Shown here: piece after piece, positions 1-7,976 of the stretch
Numbering within the stretch: the first letter of the stretch is position 1
How the letters are laid out: each line of letters begins with the position of its first letter
Assembly: GCF_029783845.1 (NCBI RefSeq)
Contig: NZ_LWID01000001.1
Coordinates: 2,240,501-2,304,500, forward strand
Reading direction: 5' to 3'
Length of the DNA: 64,000 bases
Source of the DNA: Volucribacter amazonae
GTDB taxonomy: Bacteria > Pseudomonadota > Gammaproteobacteria > Enterobacterales > Pasteurellaceae
Translations under genes and position numbers: made by a program
Notes under the pieces: generated by a model
Told to the model about the DNA's origin: nothing
Databases searched by the model: none
The model's input: only the letters and a program-made list of their open reading frames with translations

Positions 1-1
1 A

Positions 2-133
2 GGGATTACGCTAACGTCTTTTTTCACCTCAAAACTGGGGGCGACAGCGGTAACTAAACTTCCTGTTGCGACATTAAAACGGGGATTTGCCCTGTTATTA
101 ATTTGTATCGCCATTAATATGTTTATGAAATAA
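2..133 (+). CDS. TSUP (TauE/SafE)-type membrane permease, C-terminal fragment
   Basis: An open frame enters from the left edge and stops at a TAA. The 43 visible residues include a Thr-Ser-Phe-Phe / Ala-Thr-Leu-Lys-Arg region followed by one hydrophobic segment (residues around [13 protein letters not shown]), which resembles the last transmembrane helix of TauE/SafE-type anion permeases. In Haemophilus influenzae, from memory, a permease of this type precedes lgt, which supports the call. The start lies outside the window, so substrate and full length cannot be judged. It ends 20 bases before lgt and may be cotranscribed with it. Confidence 0.55.
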   Translation, partial: GITLTSFFTSKLGATAVTKLPVATLKRGFALLLICIAINMFMK

Positions 134-153
134 CGTTGATTACAAGGAAATTT

Positions 154-966
154 ATGACAAGTCAATTTTTAACCTTTCCACAAATCGATCCTGTCATTTT
201 TGCCATAGGGCCTATTGGCTTACGTTGGTATGGATTAATGTACTTACTTGGCTTTATTTTTGCTCGTTGGCTAGGGGTTCGCCGAGCGAAACAGCCTAAT
301 AGCGGTTGGACAGTAGAGCAAGTGGATAATCTATTATTTAGTGGTTTTCTTGGGCTTTTTCTTGGTGGCAGAATAGGTTATGTTCTGTTTTACCAATTTG
401 AACTCTTTTTGCAAGATCCCCTCTATTTATTTCGTGTGTGGGAAGGGGGAATGTCATTTCATGGCGGTCTAATTGGCGTCATTGTGGCAATGTTTATCGT
501 TTCTATGATGCAGCATCGCCATTTCTGGCAAACCGCAGACTTTATCGCACCTTTAATTCCCTTTGGATTAGGTATGGGGCGTATCGGTAATTTTATTAAT
601 GACGAATTATGGGGAAGAGTAACTGATGTACCTTGGGCGGTATTATTCCCTTCTGGCGGTTATTTACCTCGCCACCCCTCACAACTTTATGAGGCTTTCC
701 TAGAAGGACTGGTACTCTTTATTATCCTCAATATTTTCATTAAAAAGCCACGTCCAATGGGAGCGGCTTCAGGCTTATTCCTACTAGGCTACGGCGTATT
801 CCGTTTTATTGTAGAATTTTTCCGAGAGCCTGATGTACAACTGGGATTATACTTTGGACAACATATCTCTATGGGACAAATCCTCTCAACTCCAATGATT
901 ATTCTTGGAGCGATCATTATGTTATGGGCATATCGCCAACCACATAATAAGTGCGGTCAAAAATAG
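154..966 (+). CDS. lgt: Prolipoprotein diacylglyceryl transferase
   Basis: Inner-membrane enzyme that moves a diacylglyceryl group from phosphatidylglycerol to the lipobox cysteine of prolipoproteins, the first step of lipoprotein maturation. The 270-residue protein is mostly hydrophobic helices and shows the family signatures HGGLIGVI and [14 protein letters not shown] (Lgt signature, essential Arg and Asn). Length is normal. I chose the ATG at 154 because AAGGAA lies about six bases upstream; the frame extends to a TTG at 136 without a ribosome site. An uptake core (949-957) overlaps its last codons and thyA follows after 10 bases, so the two are probably one transcript. Lipoprotein clients in this window include NlpI and YcfL. 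Confidence 0.96.
   Translation: MTSQFLTFPQIDPVIFAIGPIGLRWYGLMYLLGFIFARWLGVRRAKQPNSGWTVEQVDNLLFSGFLGLFLGGRIGYVLFYQFELFLQDPLYLFRVWEGGMSFHGGLIGVIVAMFIVSMMQHRHFWQTADFIAPLIPFGLGMGRIGNFINDELWGRVTDVPWAVLFPSGGYLPRHPSQLYEAFLEGLVLFIILNIFIKKPRPMGAASGLFLLGYGVFRFIVEFFREPDVQLGLYFGQHISMGQILSTPMIILGAIIMLWAYRQPHNKCGQK
949..957 (+). repeat. DNA uptake core in the end of lgt
   Basis: AAGTGCGGT followed by CAAAAATA, the extended Haemophilus-type form; overlaps the last codons of lgt. Confidence 0.85.
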
Positions 967-976
967 GAAAATTTTT

Positions 977-1828
977 ATGCAACAATATCTAGATTTATGT
1001 AACAAGATTATCCAGCATGGCACTTGGATAGATAATCAACGCACAGGTAAACGTTGTTTAACCTTGATCAACGCCGATCTTAGCTATGATGTAGGCAATA
1101 ATCAGTTTCCTTTAATTACCACCCGCAAAAGTTATTGGAAAGCCGCGATTGCCGAATTTCTCGGTTATTTGCGAGGTTATGATAACGCTGCGGATTTTCG
1201 CCAACTAGGGGCAAAAACTTGGGACGCCAACGCCAATGAAAATCAGGCTTGGCTCAATAACCCAAATCGCAAAGGCACTGATGATATGGGACGAGTGTAT
1301 GGCGTACAAGGACGGCGTTGGCGTAAACCTAATGGCGAAACAGTGGATCAACTTCGTAAGGTTGTAGATAATTTGAGCAAAGGCATTGATGATCGTGGCG
1401 AAATTATTACTTTTTATAACCCTGGCGAATTTGACTTAGGTTGCCTACGCCCTTGTATGCACACTCATACTTTTTCATTATTGGGCGACACCCTCTATTT
1501 AACCAGCTACCAACGTTCTGCGGATATGCCCTTAGGATTTAATTTTAATCAAGTGCAGGTCTTTACTTTCCTTGCCCTTATGGCGCAAATCACAGGTAAA
1601 AAAGCAGGTATGGCTTACCATAAAGTCGTCAACGCCCATATTTACGAAGATCAACTGGCATTAATGCGTGATGTCCAATTAACACGCCAGCCTTATCCTT
1701 TGCCTAAATTAATCATCAACCCAGAAATCAAAACCCTAGAAGATCTTGAAACTTGGGTAACCCTTGATGATTTCAAGGTAGAAGGCTACCAATATCACCC
1801 ACCAATTAAATATCCGTTTTCGGTGTAA
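977..1828 (+). CDS. thyA: Thymidylate synthase
   Basis: Cytoplasmic enzyme that methylates dUMP to dTMP using methylenetetrahydrofolate. The 283-residue product has the N-terminal phosphate-binding region (TGKRCL), the catalytic cysteine in [13 protein letters not shown], the [13 protein letters not shown] substrate loop, and ends in the typical hydrophobic tail KYPFSV. It is the longer Haemophilus-type ThyA with the MHTHTF sequence after the active cysteine, not the E. coli form. The ATG at 977 follows AGGAAA; the frame extends further upstream inside lgt, but that start would overlap it by 62 bases and has no ribosome site. A strong hairpin terminator follows. Confidence 0.96.
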   Translation: MQQYLDLCNKIIQHGTWIDNQRTGKRCLTLINADLSYDVGNNQFPLITTRKSYWKAAIAEFLGYLRGYDNAADFRQLGAKTWDANANENQAWLNNPNRKGTDDMGRVYGVQGRRWRKPNGETVDQLRKVVDNLSKGIDDRGEIITFYNPGEFDLGCLRPCMHTHTFSLLGDTLYLTSYQRSADMPLGFNFNQVQVFTFLALMAQITGKKAGMAYHKVVNAHIYEDQLALMRDVQLTRQPYPLPKLIINPEIKTLEDLETWVTLDDFKVEGYQYHPPIKYPFSV

Positions 1829-1836
1829 AGTATAAA

Positions 1837-1889
1837 AAGTGCGGTCAGTTTTAAAAAAATTTCTGCAAAACTGACCGCACTTGTTTTAT
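1837..1889 (+). terminator. Paired-USS terminator after thyA
   Basis: Two uptake cores in inverted orientation (AAGTGCGGT at 1837-1845 and its complement at 1874-1882) form a 16-bp stem with a short A/T-rich loop, followed by TGTTTTAT. This is the common Pasteurellaceae use of a USS pair as a Rho-independent terminator. It is almost identical to the hairpin at 14366-14411 on the far side of the accessory island. Confidence 0.85.
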
Positions 1890-1955
1890 AGCCGTTTGAT
1901 TTAAAATAAGACAAAGCGTGCCAACACCGTATTATTTTAAAGTGAGATAACTTTA
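1887..1955. repeat. MITE-like palindromic element, copy 1 (left edge of the island)
   Basis: Starts TATAGCCGTTTGATTTAAAA and ends with a weaker inverse end near TTTTAAAGTGAGATAAC. The core ACAAAGCGTGCCAACA is shared with the copy at 17431 (reverse complement). The right end runs into the stop codon of the HEPN gene. See the consensus described for the copy at 35639. Confidence 0.7.
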
Positions 1956-2597
1956 ATCCTCAATAACAGGATAAAATACCTCCCCCCATTGTTGTGTAGG
2001 ATTATCTAACATAATATCAATAATAATTGGTACTAGATTCATCATAATACCGCACGCATCACGAATTTGAGAGCGATTAACTGCACTATTCCAAGTTGCC
2101 CCACCATGGACTAATTGATTACGCAAAGTATATAAACGAGAAAAAATAATATGTAATATTTCGATTGTATTTTGCTGAGCTAAGGCTTGATAAGCTTGTT
2201 GTTTTTCTCGTTCAAAGCTCACTCGCCAATCGTTTAATTGATATTGATTATAATAATTCCAGAATGGTTGATAAACAAATTGGTTTTCTAACAATGTACG
2301 AATAGCTTTAGGGAATTGTTGCCAAATCAAACGATAAAGATGTTTTTGCTGATCTAATTGACAAATTAATTGTAAAAAGTCTTTTAGTTGATCTCTTTCT
2401 GATTGACAATTAAATAAATCTTTCGCATAAGCTGCATTAAAGGCTATCCAACTAAAAATAAATTGACTATCCATATCATTACTTTGTTCTGCTTTATTTA
2501 ACCAACTTAAAGAACGATGAATACGTAATGATAATTGAGCGGATAGTTGTTCTCGTAATTCACGATGTTTTTGTTTAAGAGATTGATAGTTGTACAT
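1953..2597 (-). CDS. HEPN-domain protein, probable ribonuclease-type effector
   Basis: A 214-residue helical protein. Near the C-terminus is R159-N-Q-L-V-H164, the Rx4H motif that forms the active site of HEPN ribonucleases, followed by a hydrophobic helix (LVPIIIDIML). The early segment FIFSWIAFNAAYA is typical of stand-alone Apea-like HEPN proteins. HEPN domains are frequent RNA-cutting effectors in phage defence and toxin systems, so its place at the end of this island fits. No antitoxin nucleotidyltransferase (MNT) partner is adjacent. A hairpin at 2636-2672 separates it from the genes upstream, so it may have its own promoter. The ribosome site before the ATG is weak. The target is unknown. 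Confidence 0.6.
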   Translation of the reverse strand: MYNYQSLKQKHRELREQLSAQLSLRIHRSLSWLNKAEQSNDMDSQFIFSWIAFNAAYAKDLFNCQSERDQLKDFLQLICQLDQQKHLYRLIWQQFPKAIRTLLENQFVYQPFWNYYNQYQLNDWRVSFEREKQQAYQALAQQNTIEILHIIFSRLYTLRNQLVHGGATWNSAVNRSQIRDACGIMMNLVPIIIDIMLDNPTQQWGEVFYPVIED

Positions 2598-2635
2598 AAG
2601 ATCAATTATTGTAGTTAATATTATAGAATAATAAG

Positions 2636-2672
2636 TAAAGCAACTTAATTATAAAAAATCAAGTTGCCTTTG
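2636..2672 (-). terminator. Probable terminator of the island operon
   Basis: Read on the minus strand, a stem GCAACTT/AAGTTGC with flanking AAG/CTT pairs and an A/T-rich loop lies 24 bases after the stop codon of the probable immunity gene. It would end the long operon before the HEPN gene. The T-tract is short, so strength is uncertain. Confidence 0.5.
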
Positions 2673-2695
2673 TATTGGTTAAAATGTTAAATCTA

Positions 2696-3091
2696 TTATA
2701 AGAAAATATCTTGAATACCGATACTTTGTTGTGGGCTAAGAATAATAGCTATACCATTTTCAATATCCCAAGAACAGTCAGCCAAAATAGCAAAACTTCC
2801 ATCACGTTTAAACAGTAATGTTTTAGGTTTAATCTTCTCATCATTACTTATGTTTTCGGCTGTAATATAGCCATTTAATAAAGCATTAGCCTTTTTCTCA
2901 TATTCAGATTGTTTATTTAAAAATGAAGCCAGAGATTGTTTTTGCTCTTCTGAAATAGATTGTGATTTTTGTGATTGGAAAACACAACTTACTTCATACT
3001 CTTTGTTATTTAATGAAAGTTTAAGTTTAGTATTACTTACCCAGCCATAATTAAAAGTAACTTCATCTAATAAATTATTTAGTTGTGTCAT
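2696..3091 (-). CDS. Probable immunity protein for the adjacent WHH nuclease
   Basis: A 131-residue soluble, acidic protein with beta-strand-like segments (VTFNYGWVSNTKLKL, SFAILADCSWDIENG, GIAIILSPQQSIGIQDIF). It resembles DUF6985-type proteins that pair with HNH-type toxins; I recall this pattern but cannot search it. The best evidence is position: its ATG overlaps the nuclease stop codon by one base (TAATG) behind a strong GGAGG, the usual toxin-then-immunity order with translational coupling. Inference: it binds and blocks the nuclease. It could instead be an unrelated adaptor of the island. Confidence 0.55.
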   Translation of the reverse strand: MTQLNNLLDEVTFNYGWVSNTKLKLSLNNKEYEVSCVFQSQKSQSISEEQKQSLASFLNKQSEYEKKANALLNGYITAENISNDEKIKPKTLLFKRDGSFAILADCSWDIENGIAIILSPQQSIGIQDIFL

Positions 3092-3705
3092 TATGCTTGT
3101 CCTCCATTAGAAACTTCTTGTTTTTTAACTGAAATACCGCCATTATGTGGAATATTATTATGTACTTCACTTGGTACTAACTGCATAGTTTTACAATCTT
3201 GATGTTCATGCCAAGTATGATTATTTTCTTTACGCCATTGAGCAACATCATCAGCCGTCCAATCAGCTTTACCATCTTTACTGGATTTAGACCACTCTTC
3301 CGCCATTTTATCATCGGCTTGAGCAAAGTTTTTCCAGCGTTCTGTAGTAAAATCATCAATTTTTACTTCGCCACTAGATACTTCTGAAAAATCAGGATAA
3401 CCATCTTCAAAAGGTATACCATCTATATCATATTTATCAAGAATTTCCTTCCAAGTTTTAAAATCAGGATTACCATTTTTTTTATTCTCAGGATCTGGAA
3501 TAACATCTGGGTTAGGTTTCCATACAGAATCGCCTTCTTTATCCACCCATTCGCCCCCTATCCTTGGAATACCAAATAGTCTTGAGTTTTCTCTTTCTTT
3601 AAACAAGAGATAAGTTTTTAAGTCCATGTTATCTAATACATCATTATCAACTTTTTGATCTAAATAATATTCTAAATTATTAAAAACTTCTTTAAGTTCG
3701 TTCAT
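3091..3705 (-). CDS. WHH-type HNH/Endo VII nuclease, probable toxin or effector
   Basis: A 204-residue protein whose C-terminus carries the WHH fold signature of the HNH/Endonuclease VII superfamily: W165-H166, the TMQLVPSEVHNNIPHNGG block and histidines H182 and H187. The middle (DGIPFEDGYPDFSEVS) is the conserved lead-in seen in these toxins. The N-terminal 45 residues (MNELKEVFNNLEYYLDQ) are helical. There is no signal peptide, Rhs, PAAR or two-partner secretion domain, so it is not a full-length polymorphic toxin. I chose the ATG at 3705, which has AGGAGA seven bases upstream and starts 16 bases after the ATPase gene; an upstream start would overlap that gene. Expected activity is metal-dependent DNA cleavage. 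Confidence 0.72.
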   Translation of the reverse strand: MNELKEVFNNLEYYLDQKVDNDVLDNMDLKTYLLFKERENSRLFGIPRIGGEWVDKEGDSVWKPNPDVIPDPENKKNGNPDFKTWKEILDKYDIDGIPFEDGYPDFSEVSSGEVKIDDFTTERWKNFAQADDKMAEEWSKSSKDGKADWTADDVAQWRKENNHTWHEHQDCKTMQLVPSEVHNNIPHNGGISVKKQEVSNGGQA

Positions 3706-3721
3706 TATATTTCTCCTATGC

Positions 3722-6700
3722 TTATGAAGTGAATTGTTTATATTGTTCTCGACAAATATGATAAAATTTCTGACCATAAATGTCTTTTTTTCGATACATT
3801 TCTAAACAACTATCTGTTGCAAATAACAATAGCTCTTCTGAGGTATTATCTCCAATTTGTTCCACAACAAATCTTTTCAATTTTATTAAAAATGCTTCTA
3901 GGTCTATATCCTTATTCATATTTCTAATTAATTGCATTGTCTGATTACCTAGCCCTGTTACTTCAAGGAAAATACCTTGTAATAAGGATTTATCCTGCGG
4001 AGCTTTACCTCTATGTTTATGAATATGATGAATAGCATAAATAATTTCTTTTTTATTTTTTATGCTAATATCAAAATAATCGATATTTTTTTCTAATATA
4101 CTTAAATCGATTTTTTCCATATTTATCATGGATTTGCTTAATAATAAACGGGCAAGATGAAGATTAAATGTTGTTCTATCAACAATATTATTATTTGAGG
4201 TTGGTGGCTGATAATTAAATAACGCATTATCAACTTTAAAGTGATTGACTTGGCATAATACGGCCTCCAACCAATTATTTTGGTAAACAACAGCATTGCC
4301 TTTAGGAAGTTTCGCCAATTCTGCAATTTGCTCATCATTTAAAGCTGCAGCTTTACCAGCTAATCTTCTATCAGTATCATCAGGCAATCGCATAATAATT
4401 TTGGTATTAGTATTACGAATTGCTGAAATATCTACTGCATTGGGCGATTGATCTGCAATAATAAAGCCTTCTCCATAAGTTCGCATTTCAGCAATGGCAT
4501 TAGACAGCATTTCAACCGCTTTTCCGGCTACATTTGCCCCTTCACTGTTTTGCTCAGTAGAGGTTCTTTTTAAAATATTATGTGCTTCTTCTAATATTGT
4601 AATATGTCGAAGTTCAGAGTTAATACGTTTACTGGTCATACGGTATTCGGTTAAACGTAAAATTAATATCCCCATAATTAAGGATTTTGTTTCTTGAGAT
4701 CCTACTCGGCTTAAGTCAATAATTACATTCTCATCAAATAAAACTTCATTACCAATTTCATTACTAGAAAATATTTGGCTATTTAATCCATTGGTTAAGG
4801 AACGGATACGAGTTATTAATGAGCCTGAATAATTACTTTTTACCTCTTGAGAATAACTAGATTCCTCAATAACAAGTTCTAATGCTTCCAATAAATCACA
4901 GAAATTAGGGAATAAATTTTCACTAGTTCTATTATTGGAAGTTGTTAAATCCCAACCAGCATTTTCATAGGCAAGCAAAATGGCTTCTTTTAAAATCGCT
5001 GGCATAGCGGCATACATTGGCCAGCAAACATTAAAAATTTCCACTAAACGATCGATATGTTCAAAAACATGAATACCTTTAGGAAATTTAAATGGATTAA
5101 TTTTTAATACTTCCGCCTCTGTAATATTGGTAGAAAATACTCTTACATTATCTTTATTACCAAAAATATGTTTATATTCACCTTTCGCAGGTTCAATTGC
5201 TAAGAAAGGAATATCTTTCTGCATCAATTCATCAATAATTTGATAGACAGTATTGCTTTTTCCTGATCCAGTTGAGCCAGTAACAAATACATGGCTGGTT
5301 AAATCATTAAGATTTAACGAAACTCTTTGTTGGGTATCCGCCCATAAATGGCGTATTTTACCTAATTCAATACTTTTATTTTCATTATAGTGAATATTTT
5401 GATCGAGATTTTGAATACTACGCCCAAAGGATTGTGTTTCTATCACAGGGGTGGCTGTAGTAGAGCGTCTTGGTAAACTCAACTGTATTGCTACTTCTTT
5501 ACTTGAAAGCAATGTAGCTGGGGTTAAATAATTTAACTCAATAGCTTGAAATATATTAGGTTTCAAACGTGGGTGAGATAAATTCTTTAGCCAGTTTAAT
5601 ATATTGTTAAGTTGTTTTTTTTCTTTATTGCTCCATGTTGTTAAAGCAAAATTTTCGCCATTAGAATCTTTTCCTCTCATCAAGCCTAAAAAGATACTGG
5701 CTAATGCTTCTGTTGAAGCTGTATTTTTACTCATAAAGTAGGCGGCACTTTGCCAACCACCATAACGTTGTGCATCATCTAAGCGTTGTAAATGTTGATC
5801 AATACGTTTTAACCATTGTTCAATATGCTTATTAGTTGTTTCTAAATTAATTTGATAAGAATTACCAAGCGTTTGTGTATCACTCACGGTTTTTCCATAG
5901 CTTTGAGTTTCAGTAGCCGTTTGCCCTTGAGCATAAGAACTTGCATTGCTTATAGAATGAGAAGTACCGTATGATGTGGAATCACTAGAGCCTTTAGTAT
6001 AGGTATCGGATAGCGTGTTAACTGCCGACATTACTGCTCCTCCAGCTATCATACCGATAGGTCCAAATGCAATTGTTGCACCTGCTGCCGCTACTCCAGC
6101 AATTGTCCCCATTATTTTGTCTTCTGTACTTTTGCCGGATACAGATTGATTTGTAGTATAGGTTTTATTTTTTGTTTTGGTATCAGTGTAAGTGCTTGTT
6201 TCAGTCGAAGTTAAACTTTGTCCTAAAGCTGTACTAATGGTTTCATTTAACGATAAACTTACAGCTTGACTTTGATTTTCACCAAATGAGACTTGTTGTT
6301 TTAATAAAGGTGAAATATGCGTTGCGATTTGTTCATAAGAAGTTCGAATATTAGATAATTGATGTGTCGTAAGAGGCTCCGCCAAAATTAGTGCTTGATA
6401 AGTACGCCCTTCCGCTGCATCAATAAAACGTTCTAAGCCTTGGGAAAAATGCTCTCGTTCTTCAGTTGATAAAGAGGGTATACTGGAAACAGCAGTAACA
6501 GATTGAATCTCATTATTATCTGCCTCCTGTTTTGTTATTTTATTAAGTAAATCTTGGCTTTGTGTACCATCTAATTGATGAAGTAAACTGCCTGAAAAAT
6601 GTCCTTTAAAAGATTCTTGTAATAATTTGCCAGCAGTTCCTCCTTGTAACCTATTTTTTTCTCCTCGTACCCCTAAGTAGAGATCCGTTTTATTACCATC

Positions 6701-6988
6701 ACTATCTAACCAAATAAATACTGAAAATCCCGCTGTACCCAAAGCAACATAAGTTGCAGTTAAGCTTTCTAAGACGGCTTGTTTATTTTCTAAAACAATA
6801 CGTTCTACTTTAAAAATACGTACATCACCATTAATATTGATATTATTAGAGAATAAAGGATGCACTTGGTAATTTGACATCTCTATTAAATAATCTTTAT
6901 TAATAAGTTTAGTGCCATCCAATAATACATCCATAGCTTTTTGTTGTATATTATTAGCTGTATTTTTTGTCATAACTTGTTGGTTCAT
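3722..6988 (-). CDS. HerA/FtsK-type ATPase with Ser/Thr-rich hydrophobic insert
   Basis: A 1088-residue P-loop ATPase of the HerA/VirB4 (DUF87) type. Walker A GSTGSGKS lies near residue 570, a Walker B-like VIIDLSRV near 754, ILEEAHN near 799, and a LPDDTDRRLAGKAA segment after it matches the sensor and arginine-finger area of HerA. The first 540 residues are unusual: a Ser/Thr-rich stretch, then a Gly/Ala-rich hydrophobic segment at about 290-325 (IAGVAAAGATIAFGPIGMIA), then a second Ser/Thr/Gln-rich stretch. That segment may insert in a membrane or form a pore. Start at 6988 has AGGAG eight bases upstream. It sits 11 bases after the tail-anchored protein gene and 16 before the nuclease gene. 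HerA ATPases in defence loci usually drive DNA translocation with a nuclease partner. Confidence 0.8.
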   Translation of the reverse strand: MNQQVMTKNTANNIQQKAMDVLLDGTKLINKDYLIEMSNYQVHPLFSNNININGDVRIFKVERIVLENKQAVLESLTATYVALGTAGFSVFIWLDSDGNKTDLYLGVRGEKNRLQGGTAGKLLQESFKGHFSGSLLHQLDGTQSQDLLNKITKQEADNNEIQSVTAVSSIPSLSTEEREHFSQGLERFIDAAEGRTYQALILAEPLTTHQLSNIRTSYEQIATHISPLLKQQVSFGENQSQAVSLSLNETISTALGQSLTSTETSTYTDTKTKNKTYTTNQSVSGKSTEDKIMGTIAGVAAAGATIAFGPIGMIAGGAVMSAVNTLSDTYTKGSSDSTSYGTSHSISNASSYAQGQTATETQSYGKTVSDTQTLGNSYQINLETTNKHIEQWLKRIDQHLQRLDDAQRYGGWQSAAYFMSKNTASTEALASIFLGLMRGKDSNGENFALTTWSNKEKKQLNNILNWLKNLSHPRLKPNIFQAIELNYLTPATLLSSKEVAIQLSLPRRSTTATPVIETQSFGRSIQNLDQNIHYNENKSIELGKIRHLWADTQQRVSLNLNDLTSHVFVTGSTGSGKSNTVYQIIDELMQKDIPFLAIEPAKGEYKHIFGNKDNVRVFSTNITEAEVLKINPFKFPKGIHVFEHIDRLVEIFNVCWPMYAAMPAILKEAILLAYENAGWDLTTSNNRTSENLFPNFCDLLEALELVIEESSYSQEVKSNYSGSLITRIRSLTNGLNSQIFSSNEIGNEVLFDENVIIDLSRVGSQETKSLIMGILILRLTEYRMTSKRINSELRHITILEEAHNILKRTSTEQNSEGANVAGKAVEMLSNAIAEMRTYGEGFIIADQSPNAVDISAIRNTNTKIIMRLPDDTDRRLAGKAAALNDEQIAELAKLPKGNAVVYQNNWLEAVLCQVNHFKVDNALFNYQPPTSNNNIVDRTTFNLHLARLLLSKSMINMEKIDLSILEKNIDYFDISIKNKKEIIYAIHHIHKHRGKAPQDKSLLQGIFLEVTGLGNQTMQLIRNMNKDIDLEAFLIKLKRFVVEQIGDNTSEELLLFATDSCLEMYRKKDIYGQKFYHICREQYKQFTS

Positions 6989-6999
6989 AAAACTTACTC

Positions 7000-7914
7000 C
7001 TACCGAAATGCAGATAATAATAACAATAAACCTGCTAGTACAGCTCCACCAATAATAGCAATTGTTTTAATAAATTGATTTTGTCTATCCTGAGGAGTAG
7101 ATTGATTATGATTATTGTCATATTGATTAGATCGTTGTTTTTGCTCTTTTTGGTTGTTATATTGATAAGTTTGCTGTGTCGATTTAATATTTTCTTTATT
7201 AAAGCCAGATAGACCATTTTCAATCATAAAATCACGAACATTTACTAAATGTAAAAGACGTTCTAAGGAAAAATTATGGTTTAAATAGCTTTGCTGATAA
7301 GAAAAATATTCATCATCCCAAGATTTTTCATTTTCATCATAGGCAGGATGAAATTTTTTAACTGAATAAGCTTCAAAAAATGTTGGGATATTTTGCCGAA
7401 TATATGATATGACAAGTAAAATATCTTTTGTAGCTAGCCGTTGATTTGATAGCATAAACAACAGTTTGTTTTTAATAGCATCAATATCGCCTTGAGCAAC
7501 AATGTTTTTTAGCTCTATATCTGGTACATAATTTTTTAATAAATCAATATGCTTATCTAATTGTTTAAAAGAGATGTGCGAATTAGTGTAGGTATCGTTT
7601 TGATTGTTATCAGATGATAAATCCTCTTGTACTTTGGTTAGCTCGAAACCTTTTTCTCCCCTTTTTTGTAAAACACGTTTCACTTCGATTAAATGTTCAC
7701 AAATTTCCTTGGAAAAATTTCTTTTGGCTATGGCAAATAGTTTATAAAAATAATCACTATTCCAATAGGCTTGTTCTTGAATATATTGATTTTCTTCAGG
7801 TGTGATTGCAATAAATTCATTTTCATCTAACTTATTCAATAAAACTTTTGATTCAGTAGCAGGGATTGTTTTATTGCCTAAATTATTCAGAAATTTGTCT
7901 TTTGTTTCTTTCAT
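7000..7914 (-). CDS. Tail-anchored membrane protein of unknown function
   Basis: A 304-residue protein that I cannot assign to a family. Residues 1-225 are mixed helical and charged. Residues about 240-280 are low complexity, rich in Gln and Asn. The last 23 residues are one hydrophobic helix (IAIIGGAVLAGLLLLLSAF) with a single basic residue at the end, as in C-tail-anchored proteins, so the body would face the cytoplasm. It lies between the dynamin-like and ATPase genes with 62-base and 11-base gaps. Inference: it tethers the complex to the inner membrane. Confidence 0.6.
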   Translation of the reverse strand: MKETKDKFLNNLGNKTIPATESKVLLNKLDENEFIAITPEENQYIQEQAYWNSDYFYKLFAIAKRNFSKEICEHLIEVKRVLQKRGEKGFELTKVQEDLSSDNNQNDTYTNSHISFKQLDKHIDLLKNYVPDIELKNIVAQGDIDAIKNKLLFMLSNQRLATKDILLVISYIRQNIPTFFEAYSVKKFHPAYDENEKSWDDEYFSYQQSYLNHNFSLERLLHLVNVRDFMIENGLSGFNKENIKSTQQTYQYNNQKEQKQRSNQYDNNHNQSTPQDRQNQFIKTIAIIGGAVLAGLLLLLSAFR

Positions 7915-7976
7915 TGTAATTAATCCTTTTTAGATGATTATTGCTACATCAAATATGATGTAGCAATATAGAATGA

